Assembly: GCA_029237695.1 (NCBI GenBank)
Contig: CM055278.1
Location: forward strand, 76,550,297 to 76,614,296
Source: Conchocele bisecta
Taxonomy: Eukaryota > Mollusca > Bivalvia > Lucinida > Thyasiridae
Length of the DNA stretch: 64,000 nt
Reading direction: 5' to 3'
Below are positions 35,546 to 46,534 of this stretch, one piece after another. Below the pieces are notes generated by a model that made no database searches, was not told the DNA's origin, and saw nothing but the letters and a program-made list of their open reading frames with translations. How positions within the stretch are numbered: position 1 is the first letter of the stretch; every line of letters begins with the position of its first letter. The position numbers were made by a program, and so were the translations under genes.

Positions 35546-35798
35546 TAATGTTTCACCATTAACGATTAACTGGCCGGACACTAATAATGCCGTCTAGTGT
35601 TTTCTTGTTGTTCTAAATTGTATGTTTTAGTTATTTCTCAATGAAAAGAGCGGTTACGAGCACCCATGACTCATTTCCCATGTAAATCATTCGAATGTGC
35701 TGACGTTTCGAAACGAGTGTTATACGATGATTTATAGCAAAGAACAAGAAAAAAAAGTATTCAGTGTTGTAATTGGATAACCTATGTGACTTGTCTAG

Positions 35799-35949
35799 GC
35801 TTACGCGGGTTGCTAATGGCCGTGATGATGTCGGCCATTATCAGTTCGCTCACGTCGGTGTTCAACAGTGCGAGTTCGGTGTTCACCATGGACCTGTGGA
35901 CGCGGCTTCGACCCCGGGCCGCTCAGCGGGAACTCCTCATCATCGGCAG
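35799..35949 (+). CDS. SLC5 (SGLT-like) cotransporter, exon F
   Basis: It codes (G)[20 protein letters not shown] then [20 protein letters not shown] and AQRELLIIG. This is the helix with the [11 protein letters not shown] run that supplies Na2-site serines/threonines in SGLTs, followed by the conserved FTMD and R-x-R-A segments. The split Gly joins exon E. The acceptor is ttgtctag and the donor ag|gtactg (phase 2). Confidence 0.95.
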
Positions 35950-35954
35950 GTACT

Positions 35955-36550
35955 GTCACACGTGCCGGACACGGACCTAGGACCCAGTAAATGGTCCATT
36001 CAAAGAACATACCCCACCTACCCGTTTATGTTACACTGTACACTATACACAAGAATTCCGCCACGGAAGCGGTGTCGCACCTGCCGAGGAATTTTATCGT
36101 AACATGATCATGGGCATGGGCTAAATTAAGCGTCACAAACAACCGTCAGAGAAGTGTATGCTTAAAAACACGAAAAAGGTCATGGTTGAAGAAACGTGTT
36201 GACATAAAAGAGATGGCTGTGTTTTTCCATGTGAAGGTGAAAAGGGTCAAGGTCATGTTAACGGTGGCATGAGTGTGTTCCAAATGCGTAAATGTATCAA
36301 TTGTCCAACTATTGAAGCAATCCGTCAAGTAATATTAATGTTATACCATGATGAAGAAGCTTGTACAAACTGTTTGACATTTTGGACGATGACGACGGAA
36401 AAAGCGGTGACTATAGTCGCTCCTTCTGCTAAAGCAGGCGTGACAAAAAAAACTGTATAGCATATTAGACTAACACAATGGGTGGGTGGCTACTGCTTTT
36501 TGAATGGGCCATTTACTGGGTTCTAGGTCTGCGTCTTGCACCTGTGGGAC
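35955..36550. repeat. inverted-repeat element in intron F-G
   Basis: acctaggacccagtaaatgg at about 35986 and the reverse complement of ccatttactgggttctaggt at about 36509 form arms of 50-60 nt enclosing about 500 bp without a clear gene. A non-autonomous DNA transposon is likely. Confidence 0.6.
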
Positions 36551-37248
36551 CTGTATCACATCCCTCGATCAGACACACAGGGCACACCCCAGTGTCTGTC
36601 CTGGAAGCACGACTCCATCGATGTATAAAACCATCGATGTACATCGATCGTAGCTTGAGGATTTTCGAATCAGAATGAGTATAATGATGCATTGTATTAT
36701 TACAATATTGACTTACACTAGTAAATTTAACCAATTAGACAGATCGGTCATTCCCCAGTAAATGCCACACGATCATGAATGAAATAATATAACGAAAGTA
36801 TGGGCTTCTATTTCGAATATATTTAACACTGGTATATGTGACCGAATTTTCTACACAGACACATGCGGGTTATGGTATACACTGAGTACATAGAAAACGC
36901 GACACCTTGTATTAAATACGTAAAGCTGAAACGTAACACGATTTATATTTACTCAGTTCGCATTGGCAACACCACTAATTAACACATGACACACAGCTTC
37001 TACGGAAAACTAACTATTGACATCTGCGCCGCGTGGAGGTCACAATATTTGCGATAACCTGCTGTGGGATATTATTCCATTCCTCTACTACCATGACTAC
37101 TGCTCGGCGGAGTTCCTGGGTTGGTCATGATCATATATATCGTAGTTTAGACTCAAGAAAACGTCAATGTAAAAGGTTGCGTTTTTAAATGTAATCAGTG
37201 TATGTTATACTAATTTAAGAGAAGCCTGATTGCGAGAACTGGTTGCAG
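36551..37248. other. intronic, nothing recognised
   Basis: AT-rich sequence without exon or named repeat. A short cgatgtataaaaccatcgat palindrome-like word lies near 36617. Confidence 0.45.
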
Positions 37249-37417
37249 GTTGGCGGTGGTGGCCATGTGCCTGCTCGCCATCCTCTGGCTGCCCATGATG
37301 AAGTCGGCACAGGGCGGTCAGATCTTCATCTACCTCAACGTGATGCAGTCCTGCATCGGAACGCCCGTGGGCGCCGTCTTTCTCTGGGCCATAATATGGA
37401 CACGAACGACAGAACGG
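37249..37417 (+). CDS. SLC5 (SGLT-like) cotransporter, exon G
   Basis: It codes (R)LAVVAMCLLAILWLPMMKSA then QGGQIFIYLNVMQSCIGTP and VGAVFLWAIIWTRTTER, two membrane helices. The Gln in SAQGGQ corresponds to Gln457 of the human sugar site. The usual F-D-Y-(I/L)-Q is here FIYLN, so the acidic residue is lost, which could affect selectivity. It joins exon F by the split Arg codon. The donor cgg|gtactg is phase 0, at the usual exon boundary before GAFWGL. The following exon was not found in the window. Confidence 0.93.
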
Positions 37418-37570
37418 GTACTGTATTGTTGCTGGGATTTAATTAATACATTTAATGTCCAACTGCAACTCGTAATTATTATTTTAAACTATATTAAGCT
37501 ATCTAAGCTTTCTACTGCGACGAACACGCTGATTCGGCTGAGGCCACTATGGGACGATTTATCCCAACCA

Positions 37571-37860
37571 GGCGCGGATCCAGAATTTCTGGTTAGGGGG
37601 GGGGGGGGGGGGGGCGTAACTATTTTGCAATACTTGACTATATTATCGAACGAGCAGAATCTACATCGCATTTCCTGCGTTCTGGCACATTTTGGAGCAA
37701 AAATATTGACACTGTTTAGATTGAAAACGTTTACATTTTGAAACAATAAGAAAACGAAAAATTCATGGAATACATGGCACTTGGCATGAAACGTGCCTTG
37801 TAACTTGGAAAACATATTTACTCGGCGAATTTTAGGGGGGGGGGGGGGGGGGCGCACGCC
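37571..37860. repeat. repeat with two long poly-G tracts
   Basis: A G run of about 18 at 37597-37614 follows gcggatccagaatttctggt. A second run of about 19 lies at 37835-37853. The segment between, on the minus strand, contains no domain I know. The gcggatccag start is reminiscent of a dispersed invertebrate repeat. Run lengths are unreliable. Confidence 0.5.
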
Positions 37861-38038
37861 GGGACGTGACGCCATATCTGGATTGGTAGTGTGCCTGGAA
37901 CATGAACGCCCATTCATTAATACAATGTACCAATCGAAATGACTGGGAATACAATAAATATGCCCAGCCGTACTATACTGATAAAACAATTATTACTGCG
38001 ATGGATTATGCCAGATATGTAGATTCACCAATCCACAT

Positions 38039-38116
38039 ACAGTGAGTGAAACCTCTCTAAATCGGACACCTTGGGAGGTCCCCATGGTGTCCGGCTTAGA
38101 TATATTTCACTGTAAT
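38039..38116. mobile_element. pogo/Tigger-like MITE
   Basis: tacagtgagtgaaacctctc at the left pairs with cttagatatatttcactgta at the right, with the gtgtccgg core inverted. Same family as 33950-34148. Confidence 0.65.
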
Positions 38117-38414
38117 CAGGCATTTGATAATTCTGAGTCAAACTTGTGTGCTATGCGATCACGAACCATGGTTTTCACTTTTTAGGGAATTATTGTGCAT
38201 TTTGCTTGCCGTAGACAACAGCATACATGATGTTCGGGTAAATCAAAACATCTGTTGTCTACAGTGACCACCTCTACAATGTGCAAACATGCCCACTCAC
38301 CCTCTAATCTTGCATTCTTGTATTAGTGTCAAAGACACGGTTAATCCCTCTTGTAATGTGACTCTATAAGACTTGTAAATTGTCCACACACATGTAATGT
38401 CAGTTCTGTAGTAA
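38117..38414. other. nothing recognised
   Basis: No exon or named repeat. It contains ctatgcgatcacgaaccatg, which also occurs in the MITE at 34050, so part is MITE-derived. Confidence 0.4.
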
Positions 38415-39307
38415 AGCCGCCCTCACATATCAGTCCGGCGTCCGCGCGATTTTTCTAATCGCAGGAGTCGCCGGGGGATTTAGAGCCCGTGGATGAATCA
38501 TGTCTGCGACGTGTGCCTTCACATATTAGACGGGGTCCGGCCGGTGCCCTTTGAACATTGGATCGCAGTGGAGACAGTGCGCCCGCCAGGTCGTCGGCCG
38601 GACGCCGCTAGATAATCTTGCTGGCGCCGGCTGATCTAAGAACAGATCGGTAGGCGTCCTGGCGGTAACCACAAACTGCTCACGGCGGTGCAGCCGGTCC
38701 AGCCGCATCCGCAGTTCTGAAATGTACGCACGTCGGAGCCGTTGTTATGCCATACTGTCAAAAAAACAGCGATGACTTGGTTCAGCACTGCTACACCACT
38801 GAGAGAGAAGTTGAATGAAATGCAAAATTCAGGGACTACATATACTGCAGGGCCCAAATATTGGGGTGGCAGTTGGGCCCGCATGGGGGCCGTTTAGAAG
38901 CTGCCGGGTGCCGGTCGGGATGTTGTACCGATGTTGTACAAATCGCCTGGGATCCGTGAGGGGGCTGTAAGGCTATCGTAGGGTGGCGGGGGATTTAGAG
39001 CCAGCGGATTTTTTGCCAATCATTTTCGTCAAAATCTTCAGGCGGTCGCCAGATCACCGGTCGGTTTCCGGCAGGCCGCCGGGCGGGTCCCTAGCGAAGT
39101 GTCTACGGTCTTGCCACGACCTAAAATCGCGCTTGGAAAATCGCAGATTTGGGAGTCAGGTTTTCACGCCCGCGGCGTTCGGTCGACCCCTAAAAATCGC
39201 AGTGGAAACCGTAGAAATCGGGCAGCGGCCGGACGCCTCGATAAAATGCCCTTTTTGGCCTGTTTTAGGAGTCGCGCGTGCGCCGTGACCGATATGTGAG
39301 GGCCGCT
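38415..39307. mobile_element. 893-bp TIR element with TAA target duplication
   Basis: It starts AGCCGCCCTCACATATC and ends GATATGTGAGGGCCGCT, inverted at 16 of 17 positions, with TAA on both sides (38412-38414, 39308-39310). The interior is GC-rich and non-coding, with repeated words (gggggatttagagcc at about 38472 and 38988). The TAA duplication suggests mobilisation by a PIF/Harbinger-type transposase, though the termini differ from the Harbinger element at 61222. Confidence 0.75.
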
Positions 39308-39310
39308 TAA

Positions 39311-39780
39311 ATAGTGGACCCCTCTAACCAAGAAGACACATATAATCTTATTTTTTATGAGTCTCTTGGTCATTTTTCTCGGGTGATAATGTCTCTTCGT
39401 GATCACATAGCACACAACTGTGGTTCAGAATTATCAAATGCCTGATTTACAAGGAAACCTCACAGGGTTTCCGGTTTAGACAGGTTCCAATGTAATTATA
39501 TGGTAGGCAGCAGCTAGAAAATGTTATGTCCGTTGACTTGACACATTCTGATACATCTGAACCTCTCTAAACCCGACACCAAGAAAAAATATTTTGTATG
39601 TGATCTCATTTTGATGGGTTTCTTGGTAACGCATCTCAGATAATAATGCATGTTCATGTTTGCAAAGGAATTAGGTATGTCCCAGAATGGTCATATGCCT
39701 GATTTACAGTGGGACAGCTCTAAACCGGACACCACGTAGATCTTCCAGGGTGTCCGGTTTAGAGAGGTTCATCTGTACTA
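39311..39780. mobile_element. cluster of pogo/Tigger-like MITE remnants
   Basis: Ends of the CCTCTCTAAACCGGACACC family occur at about 39317, 39470, 39557 and as an intact foldback at 39706-39777 (tacagtgggacagctctaaa ... gagaggttcatctgta). The pieces look like overlapping insertions. Confidence 0.6.
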
Positions 39781-40340
39781 GCTCCAAGTATGGTGAGTCT
39801 GTACTCTGGGTATGGGTCATGCCCAGCACTGAATGACAATAACAGTTCCTCATTCAGGTCGATGATTCCGGTACTGAAGACAACTGCAAGTCTCAGTCTC
39901 TTCCTGTACTGTAGTCAACATATCATTCCCCTTCCACGGAACGTGAGAGGGAAATCGTGAGGGTTGGGAAAGGCATGGGCGATTCGCCATGTAACCCCCC
40001 ACTCCCGTGTCCCTGTCTCATTTGCTTGGTGACCATCTCTGAAGCACAGCCACACGCATTCTCATGTCATAAATCTAAACACTGTCAATCTCATTATGTA
40101 AGTACATCATTGTAAGACAAAGTTATTCCACTTAGACTATTTCAACATGTATATTCGCCTGTATGTGCACTTAACTATCTTGTACCACATTCGTGTCTGA
40201 CATCCACCTTGTGGGAGACGAATTATTATAAGCTTCACGCTTGTTTTCATATCCCTGTCATTGTATACCTTGTATTGTACCATATACTGTCGAATAAATA
40301 TTGTTTAAACTAACATATCATTCTGCTGCTTGTCCGCAGG
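39781..40340. other. non-coding, nothing recognised
   Basis: No gene seen. An AATAAA occurs at 40293 (cgaataaatattg), possibly the tail of an unrecognised retroelement or a fortuitous match. Confidence 0.35.
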
Positions 40341-41289
40341 TAGTAGGCTAGTAAAGATAAAGTGTCTCACTAGGTTGACCCACCACTAATTGCTTACCAA
40401 GGTTTTATTTCAGATTATGCTTCAGCATGGTCTCGTGAGTGTGTAAACCAAAATGCACCCGAATGCACATTGGGGAAAGCACATACTTTGCATAAATCCA
40501 AGATGGCCGCCAAAGCGTAATATAAAAATTCTTAAATGCTCTATATCATGAAAACTAGTCACATTACACCATATAAATGTATTAACCACATATAGGAATA
40601 TGCATATACATATTTCACAAATCATTAAAGAAAGTGTTTATGACGTTACCCCCAGGCACGGGTCCAGGGGTGGGTTCATCGGCCTGGATCCAACCCTGCT
40701 CCTGGCAAAATATCCACAATACTCGAGTAGTTGAATAACTTTTGCTGTTTTATATTGGTTTGTAATTTGATAATTCCCAGTATATCTTGACTGATCATGT
40801 ACAGACAACCCAATCTGTTCGCTAATTGGGCAGTGCCGTGAAAAGTAAGCGTCGAATCCGGGAACATCAACAACAACAAGAAGATTAAGTTTTTTGGTGG
40901 CATCATTTGAAATTACTCAATGCCAGATGGTAAGTTACATAAATAATTAATGACATAATACTTCATCATATCGGGTGCTTCTTCTTACACATTGCCCTGG
41001 AGAAAACCCAAATAATGTGACACCTCCAAAAGGCCATTTCTAGATAATTCCGACCACAATACCCGTACTGTCGACGGACGTGGAACTGTTCACGGAATGG
41101 GTATGGTAGTTGCAATAACTCCGGAGAATAAAACTAAGACAGCTTTTATGCGACTAAAGGTGAACTATTCTCAATTACGAAGTGCCGGCAATATTGAAAT
41201 AAAGTATTCACAGTCAATTAGTAATTAGTCATTCGTAAGTTGTTGTTTACGCCGTTACCGAGTATAACATCGTTAGATGACACGTTGCA

Positions 41290-44045
41290 TATCGATACCC
41301 TTTGGAAAGCAACCAAGCAGCCCAGTTATTCGGGTCTCATGCAAATGGTATTGAAAGGATCTCATCCAGGAAGTTAATCACTTCTGTTTCTACCTATGAT
41401 TGACATGACTCCGAGCGATCTAGCATGCATCTATTCAAGCTTATGCTCTGTATGTGATCATGTTCTGCGTTCTGGTGTTACGCCAATAGTAACCTTCGAC
41501 CAGCCGTTATACTGGAAAGCTATGATCATTATAGAAAATGAAGCGGACTCTAGTGAATTACATGAAATCTTTCTACGAATTGGCGTGTTTCACTTACAAA
41601 TGAGCTATTATGGTAGCATAGGTCACACAATGATGGAGAGTTCAGGCATGCATCACATTTTAAAATTAGCATGCGGCGAATGTGTGGTACCACATATCAT
41701 GTCGGGCAAAGCAATCGAACGTGCTACACGGGCACATTACCTTGTGAATGCTGCACTGAATACGCTGCTGGAAGAAAAGGCAACCGATGAAAAGCTATTA
41801 ACTGATCAGGACATTTCTGCAGTACATTCCACATGTGAAGGCATTGACAATGGAACTATCCCGCTAGATGATGAAAACGCTATAAAACTTCTCGATAAGT
41901 ATCATGACATTTTGAACAAAACCGAACACAATCTGTCACAATCGCGAACTGCAGCATTGTGGCTACAGTATATGAAGATATATGCTACATGTATGTCATG
42001 AAAGTTACTGAAATACAAGAGGACCGGTCAGTTGCATCTACATATTGAGACCGTCACTGAAACCCTACCTATACTGGCAGCAACTGGACACAATCATTAC
42101 ATTAAGATGTTACATGTGTACCTGCAAAAGATGGTAACTCTGGAGACTGATTTCCCCGAAGTTTACACAGACTTTGAAACAGGTCATCATGTGTTTCGGA
42201 AGTCAGACCGATTCTGGGCAGGTCTAAGCACATATCTTGTGATTGAACAATCACTGATGAGATCACTGAAAACGTCAGGTGGTCTCAGTAGGGTAGGGGA
42301 TTTATGGAAGCGCAACGATTAACATGGCTTATGTCCCCACCTGTGTGTCTCTCTGTCAATATTGCGATGCAGGAACTGGAATCGGTAACATGTCAGCAGC
42401 GACCAGCATAAGGAAGCAAGTCGACACCGTGTGAAGCGTGATGGTGAAGATGTTGAGCTAATATTGACATTTCTTCGTGAGCGATCACCATTCGGTGGAA
42501 CTATTCTACTGCGAAATATTGCCACAGGAATTGGTGCGTTGGACAACGTAAATTGTGATAATGCCTTAAATGCCAGAAACGTGGGTATTGACATTCTAAA
42601 CAAAATGAAAGGCAAACGTGTAGTTGAGTATACGTTCAGAAAGAATGATCGTGCAGTAAACATGAATAGAAACACAAACTCAAAGTTGAAAATCCAGACA
42701 TTAACATAGACCCACAGCTGCTCGTTCGACGATTTGCCTCATGTAGTATTAACAATGAAAATTTACCGGAAGTATTTTCACGTAAGATGTGTGCATACCC
42801 AGCCTCTATATTCGAAGCGAAGGATGTGTTGAGGGCACCAGATAATCCAGCATTGACAGATGGCATTTGGAAAACGTTTCCAAGTGATGCGAGGTATTCA
42901 CCTTCCAATCTGACGCGGTGTGTCGTGGATGGCGGCTGGCTTCTTAATCGTGTACCATGGAAAAAATGCTTCACATTTGAAGAGATTTGCCAGTCGTATG
43001 TGGTATTATTAAAGAAGAAATATCCGGGTGCCATCGTGTGTTTCGATGGATATAGCCACAATACCACAAAAGACGCGGTTCATCGTCGCAGAGCAGGCCA
43101 AATTCGATGTAGTGATGTTTTTGTTGAGGCACACTGTATTCTGGACGTACAGAAAGATGTTTATCTATCTTCTGAGTGGCATACTAAGTCATAACGAGTT
43201 TGAAGTATTTCATTTCCAAGCCGACGCGAATGTTCTAATAGTGACAAAGGCAATTGAAACCGCAGCATCTGAACCGACAGTAGTTATCGGTAGTGATTCG
43301 GAATTAACGATTCTGTTACTCAGTAATCACAAAGTGGATGACCTTCTTGAATACAATCTGTATTATCAACCCATCACTAAACACGGTACAGAAAGGTCTC
43401 ACCGACTATGGCAAATAAACAATTGTCGAACTGTACTAGGGAGTGAAATATGTAACAATCTGAAGTTTGCACATGCAATGCTGAGTTGTGACACTACATC
43501 CAGCCTACACGGAGTGGGAAAGGCGAGCGTATTGAATTTGATGAGCAGCTTCCGATGATCCAGAAGCATCTGTGCCAAGCATCATAACAAGGCTGGTGAA
43601 TGCACCATTCTAAAGTTCTACGGTGCTGCGAATAGAGTACACAATCTCAATGATCTGAGTGATTGAGGCTGCGTAAATTTAGGCAAAAGCTCAATCATGG
43701 TAATTTTATCCGTCAGAAGAGTTTACCACCAACGTATCATTCTCTTCGGGTATATCATCAGATCCAAGCTTGGAATGATAATGCACTAGCCCGGCCGAAT
43801 GGGGCTGGGGTATCCATGACACAGAACTGACTCCAATATTAATGACATCGACCCATATTGCCTCAGAATACCTGATGAAATTGATTCACTGCGGTTGCAA
43901 GGGAGACTATTCTACATTGAAATGCTCATGCATGAAAGTTGGACTCGAGTGTACTATATCATGGGAATGTGCTGTAAACTGTTTGAATAATGGTAATCCG
44001 CGTGAAACTAATGATGACTCAATTGTGAGTCAAAGTTTTCCCTGA
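41290..44045 (+). pseudogene. FEN1/XPG-like (PIN-fold) nuclease protein with CXC-like tail
   Basis: Consecutive plus-strand frames (41396-42001, 42032-42322, 42431-42709, 42787-43194, 43028-43558, 43842-44045) read as one protein of roughly 850-900 residues broken by shifts. Coding sense already starts near 41290. The N-terminal half includes RIGVFHLQMSYYGSIGH and MSGKAIERATRAHYLV, known to me from an abundant uncharacterised invertebrate family. The second half shows VCFDGY (43036), QADAN (43215), VVIGSDSELTILLL (43280) and SCDTTSSLHGVGK (43484). These match in order the FEN1/XPG acidic motifs and helix-hairpin-helix. The C-terminus HCGCKGDYSTLKCSCMKVGL then C-x3-C resembles a tesmin/TSO1-type CXC domain. 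Function inferred: DNA nuclease/transposase component. Confidence 0.7.
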
Positions 44046-44514
44046 ATACAATGCAAGGTGTTGCAAATATATGATGGTCGATTGTATAGTCAGCTAGTAA
44101 TGTTTCGTTGTGAGACAAAACATGCTATCATATTTTTCATTTGTAACCAGCCATTCAACAATTTTTTTATTTTTTATTTGATTATTGTTGATAATGGGTA
44201 AATGTTACAATACAAACATAACAATGATACATATCGTGACGTCATGATATATGTGCCTTGATACGCACAAGACAGGTCGGATGCCAATTTTAACATAACC
44301 CAGATCAATTGATGTGAATGTGTTCTATAACAATACATGATAGCTGTGTATAACTGATTGGGATATATGCAGTATATGCATGGACATGTCATATGTTAAT
44401 ATGTACAATACAATCATACGTAATTGGTCACTAATGTGATGCATTCGATTCCATGAAAGTTCTACAGAACATTTAGCCCACATAACATGACAAATACAGA
44501 CATTTCCAATGATT

Positions 44515-44572
44515 GTGTCACAATGACGTCACAATGACGTCATGATAACGTCACAGTGACGTTACAATTACT
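44515..44572. promoter_or_regulatory. cluster of TGACGTCA-like (CRE) words
   Basis: Within 60 bp, cacaatgacgtcacaatgac and gtcatgataacgtcac then agtgacgtta give four or five tandem TGACG sites, two of them the full palindrome TGACGTCA (the CREB/ATF site). It lies inside the TIR transposon near its right end. It may be an element promoter or simply a short tandem repeat. Confidence 0.4.
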
Positions 44573-44856
44573 TTCTATGATGATTTTTGAAATCCTGATA
44601 TACATATTCTTATCTGTAGTTAATACATTTATATAGTATATTATGACTAGTTTTCACAATATTGTGTGTTTAATAATTGTTAGGGGTGTTTTTGGTGGCC
44701 ATCTTGAATTTATGCAAATTAGGTGCTTTCCCCAATTTGCATTCGGGTGCATTTTGGTATACACACTCACTAGACCATGCTGAAGCATAATCTGAAGAAA
44801 TAAAACCTTGGTAAGCAATTAGTGGTGGGTCAACGTTTAATTTTACCAGCCTATAG

Positions 44857-45313
44857 TGGTTACTATCTCCCTTTCTTCACATTCACGAAGGCGGCTTACA
44901 TTTGGCCATATATTTGCACAATAGCAATTCAAGATGTAGCCTGTCATCAATTGGTTTAGGATGATGAAGATGTGTTTGTCAGGTGTATCTCTCTGTGGAT
45001 GTTGTGTAACACTGGCATGTAAACTGTACTATCTTCGTATCACATCACAATCATACCAAAACCTCTTCCATGTTGGTATTCATCAAAATCCCCGAATTCT
45101 TTTTGACGTCTTGTTTGGTGACTGTAGCTGACAAATCCTCATTGTTATATGACTGTCGTTCACAGGTGATTCTAGCGTGTCTTGGATGGTCAATTATTGT
45201 TGGTATATACATGAAACACATTTCTAAACAATGTACAAAACAATTCAAATGCGCCCGGGTATGAATATTATGTAATTTAGAAAGGTACAAAACTCGCATT
45301 CGTCACCATTGTA
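44857..45313. other. nothing recognised
   Basis: No gene or named repeat between the TIR transposon and the palindromic MITE. Confidence 0.4.
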
Positions 45314-45861
45314 AGAAAAAGCCACGCGAAGTCGTAATGTTTTACTCGCATATACAACGCCTGTCGAAACCGCTGCTTGGGGTGGGTTTTCGGCAAATCT
45401 TTTACAGTTGATAATACTTTAAAGTAAATCTCAAAGATTTCGAGCGTAAACTGAACAAAAAACGCGTCTCACTAACCTAAATTCGCTTTTTAAAATCAAA
45501 CACGATTAGCCGCCATCTTTAAAAATATCGAATCACGTGACACGCAGTGATTTGGTTGGCTATTGGGAAATGATGTCAGTCTCCAGTAACCAACCAAACC
45601 ACTGCGTGCACGTGATTGAAATATGTTCAAAGATGGCGGTTAATATTCATTTATAATCTGGAAGTGAACGTGTTTAAAAAGCGAATTTAGGTTAGTGATA
45701 CGTGTTTTTAGTGCAGTTTACGCTTGTAATCATTGAGATTTAAGCTAATGTATTAGAAACTGTAAAATCTATGCCGAAAATCCATCCCAAGCAGCGGTTT
45801 CGACAGGCTGTAACACGTTGTATAGGCGAGTAAAACATTACGACTTCGCGTGGCTTTTTCT
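45314..45861. mobile_element. 550-bp palindromic MITE
   Basis: The left end aagaaaaagccacgcgaagt and right end acttcgcgtggctttttctt pair, as does nearly every block inward: gtaatgttttactcg, gtcgaaaccgctgcttgg, taacctaaattcgctttt, gccgccatctttaaa, cacgtgac. The centre lies at about 45585. The whole element is a foldback of two 260-nt arms with about 85-90% pairing. It could be transcribed into a long hairpin RNA. Confidence 0.85.
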
Positions 45862-46534
45862 TTTTTTGTAATTTACTTTTTTATTTTTCTTTGTTACACA
45901 TAATATACACCTATACATACATACATTATACAATTACAATTCAGTTGTACAAGTATTCAACCGATCTGGCTATATTCTGACAAACAAATATATATGTTAC
46001 ATTATTGTCAGAGTACCGCCTTATCGGCACGATAAATGACATGCAGGAGTGTACCAGTATCTATGAGGGCAACAATGAGTTTATTATAGTATAGTATAGT
46101 ATAGTATATATACACACACACATACACATATATATACACATATATATACACACACATACATGCATATATATACACACATATATATTGGGATAGGGGTATA
46201 TTATAGGGCAGTTATTGGGCTTAATATGATCCCTGTGGAAGAAAAACAATAAGGTAATATTAGGCAACCTCATTATAATATGCACTATGTTACTTATCTA
46301 GTTTAGTTATAAATAGCCATTCCATTTTGACTTAAACTGTTCATGTTAGTTTTTCATAATTTCTATTGTTTCTTCAATTTAAATTGTTTGTAGAAGGCAG
46401 AGATTAAATGAGTTTACAGTAGGTATTGTTGAAGAACATTTACATTTAAAAATAAAGTATTTTGCTAATAGAATAATGAAACTAATTAAGATAGATTTCT
46501 GTTTGGATAATATGTTAATATTGCAAAATGAGAT
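45862..46534. repeat. simple repeats and LINE 3' side
   Basis: (tatag)n and (ta/ca)n tracts at about 46085-46185. Flanking AT-rich sequence may be the 3' untranslated part of the L1-type LINE that follows on the minus strand. No gene. Confidence 0.5.

Larger units (their letters stand above)
40344..44853 (+). mobile_element. 4.5-kb TIR transposon with FEN1/XPG-like protein, TAG target duplication
   Basis: Terminal inverted repeats of about 170 nt: 40344-40515 starts TAGGCTAGTAAAGATAAAG and the right end closes with aattttaccAGCCTA at 44853. Inner parts match closely (ttgacccaccactaattgct, gcttcagcatggtct, tgcacccgaatgca, aagatggccgcc). TAG flanks both ends (40341-40343, 44854-44856). One broken plus-strand protein gene fills the interior. 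The nuclease-like protein and 3-bp duplication recall Academ-type (AcademX) transposons, from memory and untested. Confidence 0.85.

Noticed and set aside
37250..37741. 163-residue frame starting in exon G as an intron-retained protein end
   Set aside because: The open part after 37417 runs into a poly-G repeat; a good donor and conserved exon boundary at 37417 favour splicing.
40293..40310. AATAAA as the polyadenylation site of the SLC5 gene
   Set aside because: The transporter still lacks its last helices at that point, so an end there would not make a complete protein; the motif is common by chance in AT-rich DNA.
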